From positions 1 through 36,544 of the IMG/VR virus record IMGVR_UViG_3300010379_000020: 36,544 nt of DNA. One strand, written 5' to 3'. The notes below the pieces were generated by a model, which saw only the letters and a program-made list of their open reading frames with translations, did not search any database and had not been told where the DNA came from. Source of the stretch: a virus. Shown here one piece after another: positions 14,060 to 22,213 of the stretch (positions are counted from its first letter, which is position 1; the number at the start of each line of letters is the position of its first letter). Position numbers and translations under genes: made by a program.

Positions 14060-15052
14060 ATGGCTGTTACCCCGATCGGAACCACGACCGTCACGGCGAT
14101 CAGTCGTCGGTTGATCCTTCCGAAGATCACCGACAACATCTACGGGTCGAACCCGTTGTTCTATCGGTGGAACCGGATGAACAAGTTCGTTGTGAAGGGT
14201 GGGTTCCAGATCGAGATCCCGCTGATGTATACCAAGATGCAGGGGTCACAGTGGTACAGCGGCTATCAGGTCTTGAACATCACGCCGACCGACTCCGTGC
14301 AGAACGGTGCTCTCGGTTGGGCGCAGCTCCAAGTCGCCGTCACGGTTGACGGTCTGACTCTTCTCCGTGCCTCTTCGAACGAAGCGATCGTTGACTATAT
14401 CGCTACGCAGTTCAAGCAGGCCGAGATGGACATTGCCGACAACCTCGGCTTCGGTCTGTGGTCTGATGGCATTGCTAACCCGCTCGCCACGGTCGGTCTG
14501 TACGCCGCCGTTGACAACGGGAACGTTGCGGCTTCCTACGAGGGAATCGCCCACTCGTCAAACTCGTGGTGGAATGCTCAGATCGACTCGTCTACGACGA
14601 CGATGGGGACCGCAGCTCTGCAATCCCTCTTCGGATCATGCACTTCTGGTGGTCGGTCGCCGACGATCATCGTCTCGAACCAGGCCAACTACAACCGGTA
14701 CTACGCCCTCAACCTGGCTTCGCAGCAGTTCCCGGTGCAGCCAGGCGGTCGGGATCAGCAGATGGCGCAGGCTGGTTTCGAGAACCAACTGTTCAACGGT
14801 GTTCCGTGGATGGTCGATTCCCACGCCGCTCCGTCAGTCACCAATGGTCTTACGGCCGTTGAGACTGGTGGACCCTGGTTCCTGAACGAGTCGTACTTCG
14901 AGTATGTCGTCTCGGAGCGGGCCAACTGCAACCTGCGGGACTTCCAATCCCCGCCGAACCAGGACGCCATGACGGCTCTGCTTCTGTGGGCCGGTCAGCT
15001 CACTTGTTCCAACATCAGTCGTCAGGGCGGATTCACCGCTCTCACCGGTTAG
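14060..15052 (+). CDS. Major capsid protein (HK97-fold, P22-like)
   Basis: Protein of 330 residues with AAAGGA 7 bases before ATG. The N-terminal DNIYGSNPLFYRWNRMNK and GGFQIEIPLMYTKMQGSQWYSGY follow the arrangement of phage coat proteins in which an N-arm and E-loop precede a WYxGYxxL segment. The middle (IVDYIATQFKQAEMDIADNL) is the long spine helix, and TIIVSNQANYNRYYALN is part of the A-domain. The last 40 residues end in LLWAGQLTCSNISRQGGFTA. Length is usual for a small HK97-fold coat. The decoration-like gene follows after 9 bases. Confidence 0.85.
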   Translation: MAVTPIGTTTVTAISRRLILPKITDNIYGSNPLFYRWNRMNKFVVKGGFQIEIPLMYTKMQGSQWYSGYQVLNITPTDSVQNGALGWAQLQVAVTVDGLTLLRASSNEAIVDYIATQFKQAEMDIADNLGFGLWSDGIANPLATVGLYAAVDNGNVAASYEGIAHSSNSWWNAQIDSSTTTMGTAALQSLFGSCTSGGRSPTIIVSNQANYNRYYALNLASQQFPVQPGGRDQQMAQAGFENQLFNGVPWMVDSHAAPSVTNGLTAVETGGPWFLNESYFEYVVSERANCNLRDFQSPPNQDAMTALLLWAGQLTCSNISRQGGFTALTG

Positions 15053-15061
15053 GAGTAATCG

Positions 15062-15505
15062 ATGGGTTCACAACTGATCGGCGATCCTGGCGCACAGGAG
15101 TCCGAATCTGCCGAGATGGGGATCAGCTACGTCCAAGTCCTGAACGGTGACACCGTTTCGCTTCCGATCGGGACGCTGGTGGAAGTTATCGTCCCGTTCG
15201 ACCCAACAGCCGGTCCTTTCAACGTCAAGCGATCTGCCACGACGGCAGACTTTCTGTTGCTTGGCATCGTGGCGGGTCAGGCCATCCCAGTCGGCGGGTC
15301 CGGTCGGGTCACGGTCGAAGGTGTTGCCATTGCTCTGTTCGATGCAGCAACGACTCAGGGCGACGTGGTGACGCAATCGACTGGCACGGCTGGACTCTGT
15401 AAGGACAACAGCACGACCGCCGTTGCGAGCAAGACGATCGGGACGGTCTTGAAGTCCAACGCCGTCTCTCCGTACACTTCCTACATCTACGTTCACAAGA
15501 CGTAG
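15062..15505 (+). CDS. Head decoration-like beta protein
   Basis: Protein of 147 residues with TAGGAG 5 bases before ATG. Beta-rich: GTLVEVIVPFDPTAGPFNVKRS, FLLLGIVAGQAIPVGGSGRVTVEGVAIAL. The sequence GIVxGxAIxVGxxGxVxVxGVA is a pattern of capsid decoration proteins (DUF2190-like) that fold into beta-tulip trimers on capsids. The position after the coat gene agrees. It would stabilise heads at three-fold points. The family assignment is by pattern only. Confidence 0.6.
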   Translation: MGSQLIGDPGAQESESAEMGISYVQVLNGDTVSLPIGTLVEVIVPFDPTAGPFNVKRSATTADFLLLGIVAGQAIPVGGSGRVTVEGVAIALFDAATTQGDVVTQSTGTAGLCKDNSTTAVASKTIGTVLKSNAVSPYTSYIYVHKT

Positions 15506-15507
15506 CC

Positions 15508-16098
15508 GTGACGATCGCCGCCTCGCCGGGGCAGCTCGTCATCGAGCCAGACCAGCAGTTCCGACTCACCAACAACGGTGACGAATCCCGCACATTCAAG
15601 TGGGACCATCGCAAGTATGTGGTCGAAGCCCACTCGCATCGGATCGTTCCGTTCGATGTGATCCGTCTCTACTTCGGCGATCCTCGTTCGGTTCGTGGGA
15701 TCGAGCAGCGGTATGAAGACACCGTTGGCAATCCTCCGAATCCCAATGCTCGGGTTGCGAAGCGGGAGAAGGAAGTTGAGCGGCTTGCTGTTCTCTACGG
15801 TCTGTATGCCGGGAAGGAACAGGACCTTCCGAACCATCCGTCGATCCGAGACTTTGTTGTCGAGACGTTCGATGGTGTCGAGATCTTCTGTCCGGCTGTC
15901 GATCCCGAAGGCGAGATCACCTACGCTCACCGTGAAGCGACCGACAACGTGCAGGACACCGCTGCTCTGCTTGCCATGATGCAGCGTAAGCAGGAGCAGC
16001 AGCAAGCGTTGATCGATCAGCTTCTTGGTAAGGTGAACGGAGCCGAAGATCACGAAGACGACGAGCCGGGGATCGACCGTCCGAGGTTCCCTGAATAA
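15508..16098 (+). CDS. Hypothetical head-region protein with acidic tail
   Basis: Protein of 196 residues, GTG start. A beta N-terminus (LVIEPDQQFRLTNNGDESRTFKWDHRKYVV) resembles minor head proteins that decorate the capsid. A helix TAALLAMMQRKQEQQQALID follows, and then an acidic tail (EDHEDDEPGID). Unrecognised otherwise. Its TAA overlaps the next ATG by one base. Confidence 0.5.
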   Translation: MTIAASPGQLVIEPDQQFRLTNNGDESRTFKWDHRKYVVEAHSHRIVPFDVIRLYFGDPRSVRGIEQRYEDTVGNPPNPNARVAKREKEVERLAVLYGLYAGKEQDLPNHPSIRDFVVETFDGVEIFCPAVDPEGEITYAHREATDNVQDTAALLAMMQRKQEQQQALIDQLLGKVNGAEDHEDDEPGIDRPRFPE

Positions 16099-16430
16099 TG
16101 CGACCGATCAGAGACTATCCATCTCTCACTGTCCCTGATCTCGAAGACGAGTTGTGTCAGGTCGCTTCGGTTCTCGAACGAACGATGGAAGCCCTCGCCA
16201 AAGCGAAGACCGTCCATCACTGTGACAACCTCCGGTTCTACTACGAGAACTTGGAAGAGTCACACGCCGCACGTCAACGAGTCGCCGACTACAACACGCA
16301 GACCCAGTTTGCCGATGTCATCGAGTTCGAGCAAGCGGTCGCAGCCTACCGTTTGAACTACGAGACGCTCATTTCATTCATCAGTTGGCGAAGGAGTGAC
16401 ATCGATGTCTTCGGCCCATCCAGGGTTTAA
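16098..16430 (+). CDS. Hypothetical helical protein
   Basis: Protein of 110 residues, almost wholly helical (DLEDELCQVASVLERTMEAL; NLEESHAARQRVADYNTQ). Likely a small head-to-tail assembly protein from its place between decoration and nozzle genes. It overlaps the next gene by 26 bases. No family recognised. Confidence 0.5.
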   Translation: MRPIRDYPSLTVPDLEDELCQVASVLERTMEALAKAKTVHHCDNLRFYYENLEESHAARQRVADYNTQTQFADVIEFEQAVAAYRLNYETLISFISWRRSDIDVFGPSRV

Positions 16431-16581
16431 GGCTGTCTCCAAGCGGATCCAGGGCGAGGGTTACAGCAAGGAAGCGGCCAACGCCATCCTTGCTTCAAAG
16501 TCCCGCAACGCTTCCAAGTCAGCGAAGAAGTCCAACCCTCGGCTAAAGAGAGTCGGCGGTCGAGCGCACAAGCGTCGGTAA
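16405..16581 (+). CDS. 58-residue basic phage protein (PGFKAV...RKASxxAKxxNPRLKRV type)
   Basis: Protein starting at ATG 16405 with AAGGAG 8 bases upstream. PGFKAVSKRIQ, SKEAANAILASKSRNASKSA and KSNPRLKRVGG match a small basic protein widespread in phages of Actinobacteria and others. Function unknown; the charge (many Lys/Arg/Ser) suggests DNA contact inside the head. It ends 3 bases before the nozzle gene. Confidence 0.65.
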   Translation: MSSAHPGFKAVSKRIQGEGYSKEAANAILASKSRNASKSAKKSNPRLKRVGGRAHKRR

Positions 16582-16584
16582 TGA

Positions 16585-18273
16585 ATGCCTCCCAGAACCA
16601 ATCGGCCCCAAACCGGGGATACCCGTCAAGTCCAGTTTCTTGACATAGACGATTTCACGCCGGGTCTTTACTCGGCATCGCCGATTGCCGCTTCTCTTCC
16701 GGCCAACACTCAGCCTGGACCGTTCCCTGCTCGTGTCGGTGCTGGCGATGCCTCTCAGTCCTGGCAATGTATCGCCCTTCAACAAGGTGGCCTTGGCCCA
16801 CTCCCCGGTGTCATCGGCACGTTTAAACTCTCCGATCTCGGGATCACCGATCCACCCTTCACTGGATGGATCGGTGGTCTGCTCCCCACGCAAACCACCA
16901 TCGATGATGAGTTCGTGGTCTTCCTCGAATGGTTGCACGGTGGCAACAACAATGTCTCGATCTGGTCTGGTGTCCGTGGGACCGGTGTAGGCCATTCGCT
17001 CTACACCAATGACTCGGCGAGCGATCCAAGTAACGGCATCGGTGGATCACCCTTCCCGTTCGCCACTCGTGTTGCAGCAACCGATCCAACGACGACGATC
17101 GGTGAGTTAGTCATCGCCATCCCCTACTACAACATCGGTGACATTCTTCTCTACCCCGATCCTTCCGCACCAACTGTCTTCGGTGTCTACGATTTTATGT
17201 CCACGACGGCGAACACGATCTTCGGTCACCAAAACCGGATCGTTGCCCTAGAGAACGTCAGCCTGTCCTGGCCTGCACCAGTCAGCCTCAACGTCAACAA
17301 TGATGCAATCAACTACACCGATCCGCCGAACTCCGAAACATACCCTGGTGCTTCTCCTGCCGTTATCTTCGCAGCCGAAGAACCCTACGGATATGGTGCG
17401 TGGGGGTCAATCTCCGCTGGCGAGCTATTCCTTGTAAAGTGTCGGGGTGGTGGAGTCGTCGTCCAGGGAGACATCAATAATCCAACTGTCACCTTCCTTC
17501 CTGGTGTACGTCCTACAGGTGCCATCGCAGGCCATGCCGACTCGAACGAGTCCGGTCTGTTTTACTGTGCCTATAACGGTGGGACGATTGAGCCAGGAGG
17601 CGACGGCGCTCATCTTTGGGGTGGCGGAAATGTTTCGCAGAAAATATCAACTCAGTTAGACGACAACTTCTTTGTAGTCACCGAACAGATCCCTTCCCGC
17701 CAGATGTCGTACTTCTGTAAGCGATGGAACGGCTACATGATGTTCTCGAACAACTGGTTGTTCGATCAGCTCACGAACTCCTGGTGGCGATTCCTCAATC
17801 CAGCGACGGCTTCGTGTTTCTGGATCTGCGAGGGATTCCAAGCGAATCAGTTCTACGCAGCCATTGCAGGACTGATTGCGAGTGACGCTACACCGTTCCT
17901 CTACCAGTTCGATAAAGTGAAGCCCGCCTCATCCTGGCAATGGCAATCACTTCCAATCCGTGTTTCAGAAGACCGATGGGTTGATTTCCGTGAAGCGATG
18001 GTTCGCTACTCGAATCCCTATGGTGGTACTGGCACATTCACGATCACTGTCTCGGGTGTCGATGCGGCTGGCAATGTCGTTGCAGCCGACACACTCAACT
18101 ACGCCGCAGCGGTCAACCGACCGCAGATGCAACGGTTCAACATCCGTGTTCAGTCAGAAGACATTACGGTTCGAGTGGCCGTCCAGGCGAACACGGCTGG
18201 TCAACCAGCTCCGGTCGTCCACTCACTCTCGCTTGGCTATCGGACTCGTCAGCACGCCGGGGCAACACTATGA
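16585..18273 (+). CDS. Nozzle-like / packaged-DNA stabilising protein
   Basis: Protein of 562 residues, beta-rich throughout, with repeated Trp/Gly segments (WLHGGNNNVSIWSGVRG; GAHLWGGGNVSQKIS; SYFCKRWNGYMMFSNNWLFD; SWWRFLNPATASCFWICEG) spaced like blades of a beta-propeller. It is flanked by capsid and gp4-like adaptor genes, the place of P22 gp10 / T7 gp12-type nozzle or stabilising proteins, which are beta-propellers that close the tail. An independent C-terminal beta domain (VRYSNPYGGTGTFTITVS) follows. GTTTAAAC is at 16821, read Thr-Phe-Lys-Leu. The role is inferred. Confidence 0.5.
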   Translation: MPPRTNRPQTGDTRQVQFLDIDDFTPGLYSASPIAASLPANTQPGPFPARVGAGDASQSWQCIALQQGGLGPLPGVIGTFKLSDLGITDPPFTGWIGGLLPTQTTIDDEFVVFLEWLHGGNNNVSIWSGVRGTGVGHSLYTNDSASDPSNGIGGSPFPFATRVAATDPTTTIGELVIAIPYYNIGDILLYPDPSAPTVFGVYDFMSTTANTIFGHQNRIVALENVSLSWPAPVSLNVNNDAINYTDPPNSETYPGASPAVIFAAEEPYGYGAWGSISAGELFLVKCRGGGVVVQGDINNPTVTFLPGVRPTGAIAGHADSNESGLFYCAYNGGTIEPGGDGAHLWGGGNVSQKISTQLDDNFFVVTEQIPSRQMSYFCKRWNGYMMFSNNWLFDQLTNSWWRFLNPATASCFWICEGFQANQFYAAIAGLIASDATPFLYQFDKVKPASSWQWQSLPIRVSEDRWVDFREAMVRYSNPYGGTGTFTITVSGVDAAGNVVAADTLNYAAAVNRPQMQRFNIRVQSEDITVRVAVQANTAGQPAPVVHSLSLGYRTRQHAGATL

Positions 18274-18959
18274 CCTCGATCGATAAGTACGTCGGTTCGG
18301 CTGGTGGTCAGCCTCGTTTGCTGTTGCCGAACATGAAGGGTTTCGGCAGGAAGATGGATGCCAACCTTCGGACGCTCTACACATGGGCGAATAGTCTCCG
18401 GTTGAGCGGATCGAGTGGAAGCAGTTTCATCTTCCGGTTCACGACGAATCTTTGGTATCCAGCCTCTTTCCTCGACACCTTGGCTGCACCGGTTCAGAAT
18501 GCACCTGGCACTGGGAACAGCCAATACTATCCGTTCCTTATCGACATTCCTGGCAACGGGTTTAAGACGGCTGGTATCCACGTTCTCCAAGCTGGCAATG
18601 CTGGTGACAAGTTAGAGGTTGGGGTCTACGCCGACACAGGTGGTGGCGCTCCCGGCGCACTGATCTCCGATTGGGGATCGATCAGTCTTGCCGCTCTTGG
18701 TGCTCAAACACTCTCTATCACTTGGGCTCCTACGTTCGGGCTCTACTGGCTTGCCATTTTGCAGCTCTCGACGGGGAACCCACAATGGCAACTACTTGCC
18801 GAGGCTCTTTGGCCTTATGGTCTTCCGAACCCGGTGGCAACGACGGGATACTACGGCTACTACATCAACGGGATCGCCGCCCTTCCTGCCACCGCCGCTG
18901 GTGCTTCTCTCAACCCGAACCAAGGCGGGGCGTACAGTCCCTTCCTACAAGCTGCATAG
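18270..18959 (+). CDS. Tail-associated beta-rich protein
   Basis: Protein of 229 residues overlapping the upstream stop (ATGA). The first 50 residues contain a short basic helix (RKMDANLRTLYTWANSL). The rest is beta-sandwich-like and aromatic, with GAPGALISDWGSISLAALGA and TTGYYGYYINGIAALPATAA. Similar composition is seen in short tail fibres or tail-tip attachment proteins. No family recognised. Confidence 0.5.
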   Translation: MTSIDKYVGSAGGQPRLLLPNMKGFGRKMDANLRTLYTWANSLRLSGSSGSSFIFRFTTNLWYPASFLDTLAAPVQNAPGTGNSQYYPFLIDIPGNGFKTAGIHVLQAGNAGDKLEVGVYADTGGGAPGALISDWGSISLAALGAQTLSITWAPTFGLYWLAILQLSTGNPQWQLLAEALWPYGLPNPVATTGYYGYYINGIAALPATAAGASLNPNQGGAYSPFLQAA

Positions 18960-18966
18960 GAGAATC

Positions 18967-19689
18967 ATGGGTCAGTCAAACGTCACGATGACTCAGGCAG
19001 TCACTAATGTTCGGTCGATGTTGGACGAGCCGAACGCTGCATTCTGGTCTGACACCGAACTCGAACTCTGGATCAATGAAGCGTGCAATGATGTGCAACG
19101 CCAGGCCGAGATCCTTCGTCAGATCGATGCGATCCCGGTGTCGGTCAACGAGCAAAATCTATCAGCTCCGTCTGATCTGCTTCGTCAGTACCGGGCTGAG
19201 TTCGTCCCGACCGCTCAGAATATCTTGACCTACCCGGTCGAGTTCCGAGGCTACATCGGCATGGATCAGATTTGGGGCAACCTACAGTCCTTGCCGTCAG
19301 CGTTCCCCGAATACTTCACCTTCTGGTTCTCGCCAGTCGGTGCCTCGGCCGCTGGTTCACCAGCACCAACTCAGCTCCGGATCCGTCTCTTCCCTGTCCC
19401 GGCCCAAGCTGGCACGCTCAACCTGTTCTACTACCGTCTGGCTGTTCCCGCCTCTGGCACCGAGACGATCGATACTCTCCCTGGTTGGGAAGACATCTGT
19501 TACGACTATGCCGTCTACAAGGCACTTCGCAAGGATGCCGATCCCAGGTGGAACGACCAGTTCAACATCTATAAGGACAAGCTGGTTGAGATGGTCAGTC
19601 GCACGCACCCGGACTGGACCGACCAGCCCGACTACTTCTCCACCGGTCCCCAAGGGATACCCTCGTGGCTGCTCGGGAATACGTGGTAG
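18967..19689 (+). CDS. Head-tail adaptor (P22 gp4-like)
   Basis: Protein of 240 residues with TAGGAG 4 bases before ATG. The segment FWSDTELELWINEACNDVQR (about 26-45) is the hallmark helix of gp4-like and related adaptor proteins that extend the portal ring. A beta part (RIRLFPVPAQAGTLNLFYYR) and a C-terminal helix (DDYAVYKALRKDADPRWNDQ-like, about 180-205) follow. In P22 the homologue joins portal to nozzle. Placing it next to the nozzle-like gene fits. Confidence 0.7.
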   Translation: MGQSNVTMTQAVTNVRSMLDEPNAAFWSDTELELWINEACNDVQRQAEILRQIDAIPVSVNEQNLSAPSDLLRQYRAEFVPTAQNILTYPVEFRGYIGMDQIWGNLQSLPSAFPEYFTFWFSPVGASAAGSPAPTQLRIRLFPVPAQAGTLNLFYYRLAVPASGTETIDTLPGWEDICYDYAVYKALRKDADPRWNDQFNIYKDKLVEMVSRTHPDWTDQPDYFSTGPQGIPSWLLGNTW

Positions 19690-19692
19690 CAC

Positions 19693-19713
19693 CGGGGGGA
19701 TTGCACCCCCCCG
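19693..19713 (+). terminator. GC hairpin in intergenic gap
   Basis: CGGGGGG (19693-19699), loop ATTGCAC, CCCCCCG (19707-19713): a 7-bp all-GC stem just after the adaptor stop. There is no T-run, and a further CCCCC tract follows, so it may only attenuate or pause transcription. The remaining gap to 19790 holds a strong ribosome site at its end. Confidence 0.4.
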
Positions 19714-19790
19714 AACCCCCACAATCGCCGGGACCCCAGTGCCAGCCGGTCGATTTCAGGGGCTTAGGCGCAATCGTAGAAGGAGGTTTT

Positions 19791-20042
19791 TTGGCCGATC
19801 GAGAGGTATATTCGGGCCGTGGCTGGCTGGGCGATTTCCCGACGTGGGACGAGCTGATGAGTGATCGACCGGCTGATGATCGGTCGCCGGACTCGGAGCC
19901 GGAAGATTTATTTGAGATGGTTGATCCGGAAACACTCGAACATAGCCACGAGGGAGACATCTGCCTAGCTTGCTTCTGGAAGGGCGCAAACTGGGGATGG
20001 GGAATGTCTGAAATAGGGTTCCAAACGAAGGCGGACAGTTGA
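19791..20042 (+). CDS. Acidic hypothetical protein, TTG start
   Basis: AGAAGGAGG (19778-19786) lies just upstream of TTG 19791, among the strongest ribosome sites seen; the frame is open further back to 19665, but that would lie in the GC hairpin and adaptor gene. The product has 83 residues, with REVYSGRGWLGDFPTWDELM at the N-terminus and HEGDICLACFWKGANWGWG near the C-terminus (CxxC knuckle, His, Trp). Unrecognised. It couples directly to the next gene. Confidence 0.5.
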   Translation: MADREVYSGRGWLGDFPTWDELMSDRPADDRSPDSEPEDLFEMVDPETLEHSHEGDICLACFWKGANWGWGMSEIGFQTKADS

Positions 20043-20741
20043 ATGCCGGTCGCTCCACCAACCGATGCCGCCTATGGGATCCCCGATCTCTCGTCCCAAT
20101 ACAACACCGAGATCAACAGTGCTCTCCAATCGAACAACCCCTTCCAACAGATCGCCGGGCAACTCGGTGGGCAGGAAGCCAACCAGCTCGCCACCGGCCA
20201 GCTTGGGATCGCCACCGCCGAACAGCAATACGGTTTAAACAATGCCCAAGTTGCAGAACAAAATCTCTATAGTAATGAGTTAGCTGGATATCAACTGGGT
20301 CAACTAAACATCAATCAGCAACAACTAGGTATTCAAGGAACAGGTCTTCAAGAACAGGGCGTTCTCACCGGGGTTGAGCAGCCGATCCAGACAAGCCAAC
20401 TCGTCGGATCCGAAGCAGCGTCCGGTGCGCTGAATACGAAGGGTTCGACCCAACGCCAGCAAGAACTCGGGGCGCAACAGACCTATACGAATGAGCAGTT
20501 GCAAAATGCTCAGCAGCAACTCGGTCTTCTGGCGAAGTCGAACGGGATGAGCCAGCAAGAGGTCTATAACCAACTGGCCTATATGACCCAAGAGGGTAAG
20601 TTGCAGAATGCCGAGAACCCGATCGCTCTGTTGAACTCGATCGCTCAGATTCAAGAGGGTGGTCTGTCCGGCTTGGAGAACATACTGAGTCCGCTTGGGT
20701 TCTCGCAAGGTAACCTCAACCTGTTCCCAGGCCAGCCATGA
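20043..20741 (+). CDS. Gln-rich internal virion / ejection protein candidate
   Basis: Protein of 232 residues with about one Gln in five. Repeats of QLG/QQLG/QLGIQG appear across the length (GQLGGQEANQLATGQLGIAT; GQLNINQQQLGIQGTGLQEQ), giving amphipathic helix predictions. Gln-rich, Ala/Gly-containing proteins between adaptor and the large internal protein are the usual sign of ejection proteins injected with DNA. GTTTAAAC at 20233 reads Gly-Leu-Asn. The bases 20260-20345 are locally AT-rich. Confidence 0.5.
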   Translation: MPVAPPTDAAYGIPDLSSQYNTEINSALQSNNPFQQIAGQLGGQEANQLATGQLGIATAEQQYGLNNAQVAEQNLYSNELAGYQLGQLNINQQQLGIQGTGLQEQGVLTGVEQPIQTSQLVGSEAASGALNTKGSTQRQQELGAQQTYTNEQLQNAQQQLGLLAKSNGMSQQEVYNQLAYMTQEGKLQNAENPIALLNSIAQIQEGGLSGLENILSPLGFSQGNLNLFPGQP

Positions 20742-20881
20742 GTGAAAAAACGTCTACATCTATTCCAGTGACCGGCTGTGTCCCCTTCCCACATCAGCAC
20801 TCTTGGAAGGAATACGCCTACAACTGTTTTTTCTGTCGGGTGGCTGGGTGCCCTGAGAAAGTAGTGGGGCCTGAGCGATAA
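20738..20881 (+). CDS. 47-residue Cys/His-rich protein
   Basis: Short gene, coupled at both ends (ATGA and taATG). The product contains GCVPFPHQHSWKEYAYNCFFCR, then AGCPEKVV: Cys14, His19, His21, Cys30, Cys33 and Cys38, which can form a zinc site. Its base usage is AT-richer than that of its neighbours. It looks like the same type of tiny zinc protein seen elsewhere in this genome, here placed inside the late operon. Confidence 0.5.
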   Translation: MSEKTSTSIPVTGCVPFPHQHSWKEYAYNCFFCRVAGCPEKVVGPER

Positions 20882-21252
20882 TGAGCGATGCCGGTAGTGC
20901 GCTGATCGACAAGAACCATCCTCACATCAAGGCACTTACCGACGCCGGGATCCCCATCGAGCGCCTCACCCAACTGGTGAACGCTTCATCGACGCCCATC
21001 AAGCATGATGCGGTCAGCCAGCAAAATCTTGCTAACGAACAAACAGCAGCGAATGATGCAGCGGCGGCTCAACAGATGCAACAGCTCGGAAACGCACAGT
21101 TCATTCCGCCGCTCGATACACAAGGCTTCCAACAGGCATCCGAACTCGGACCGATGTTTGCTCAAATGCTTGCTGAACTCGTAACGCCACAAGTGCCGAA
21201 CGAACCGCAGTTCGCCAACCTCACCCCACCGACCGGACCGTCCAATGGCTGA
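20881..21252 (+). CDS. Hypothetical virion-region protein
   Basis: Protein of 123 residues with a helix DKNHPHIKALTDAGIPIERL, then Gln/Ala/Asn-rich sequence and a hydrophobic helix FAQMLAELV. Unrecognised. Its composition and place among ejection-type proteins suggest a minor internal protein. Overlaps the next gene by 8 bases. Confidence 0.45.
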   Translation: MSDAGSALIDKNHPHIKALTDAGIPIERLTQLVNASSTPIKHDAVSQQNLANEQTAANDAAAAQQMQQLGNAQFIPPLDTQGFQQASELGPMFAQMLAELVTPQVPNEPQFANLTPPTGPSNG

Positions 21253-22213
21253 AACTATTCCGCCCGTAGAGCACGTCAAGTCGCTGCTCGATCAACTTGG
21301 TGGATCGTCGGGTCCGATTCCCGAAGGCAACCCTAGCCAGCTCGGCGGGAAACTCGAACAACGTCTTCAAGATGTTGGAAGTGCGCTGGCGAAGTTCTTC
21401 ACTCATGGCGGTTTAAACGTCAGCGACTATACCCCGGTTCAAGCACCGGCTTACAAGGACTACTTGCCGAAGAACAAGTTGGGTCAGACCCCCGAAGAGT
21501 ACGTCCAGAATCCGGCCGACAAGACTGCACCGGAAGGGCCGATCACTCCGACGATCACGGACAAGGAGTTCGAGACTCTCCAAAACGAGTCGGCGAAGGG
21601 TAACCACTTCGCCATGCAACTGCTCGATGCCTACAAGCCGAAGTACGGGCCGACTGCGATCCAGTTCGAGCAGTCGCTTACGAACCCGATGGTGCAGGAC
21701 ATCAAGGCTCTGCCAGGTCTTTACAACACGCTGCAAGAGCAACAGTCGATCTACGACAACCAGCTCCCGGCTGCTCTGTCCCAAATAGAGCAGACGGCGA
21801 AGCAATACTCGGGGATTGCTCCACAAAGTCCGAATGCTCAAACATCGGCGCTGATGAATCAGTATGCGTCGATAGCGAACAACGCCATCGCTGCATCGAC
21901 CCCGATTATGGACGCTGCGTTGAAGGATCTTGGGACAGCGGCCGAGATCTCTGTTCGAACGTTCCCGTACACGACGCTGATTCAAGATCTGCTCAACCGC
22001 TATGCCTACCAGATCGAGTCGCCGTCGTACTCGCCACCGCCGATGACTTGGCCTGGTCTGCCCGAATCGATCAAGAAGCTGTTCGCTGCATCGACCGGTT
22101 CAGTCTTCGGTGGTGGTGGGATCACCGCTCCGTCAACACTCGGTACGCCGGACCAGACTGGTCTAACAACGCCATCTCTGCAACCAGCGTCGAACCCGTC
22201 ATCCAGTGGCTAA
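21245..22213 (+). CDS. Internal virion / ejection protein candidate
   Basis: Protein of 322 residues, helical and Gln/Ala-rich (YNTLQEQQSIYDNQLPAALS; QIEQTAKQYSGIAPQSPNAQ), with a hydrophobic segment near DAALKDLGTAAEISVRTFPY and a Pro/Ser/Gly-rich tail. Directly ahead of the 1288-residue protein, as in podoviruses that carry two or three ejection proteins. GTTTAAAC at 21411 reads Gly-Leu-Asn. Assignment by context. Confidence 0.45.
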   Translation: MAETIPPVEHVKSLLDQLGGSSGPIPEGNPSQLGGKLEQRLQDVGSALAKFFTHGGLNVSDYTPVQAPAYKDYLPKNKLGQTPEEYVQNPADKTAPEGPITPTITDKEFETLQNESAKGNHFAMQLLDAYKPKYGPTAIQFEQSLTNPMVQDIKALPGLYNTLQEQQSIYDNQLPAALSQIEQTAKQYSGIAPQSPNAQTSALMNQYASIANNAIAASTPIMDAALKDLGTAAEISVRTFPYTTLIQDLLNRYAYQIESPSYSPPPMTWPGLPESIKKLFAASTGSVFGGGGITAPSTLGTPDQTGLTTPSLQPASNPSSSG

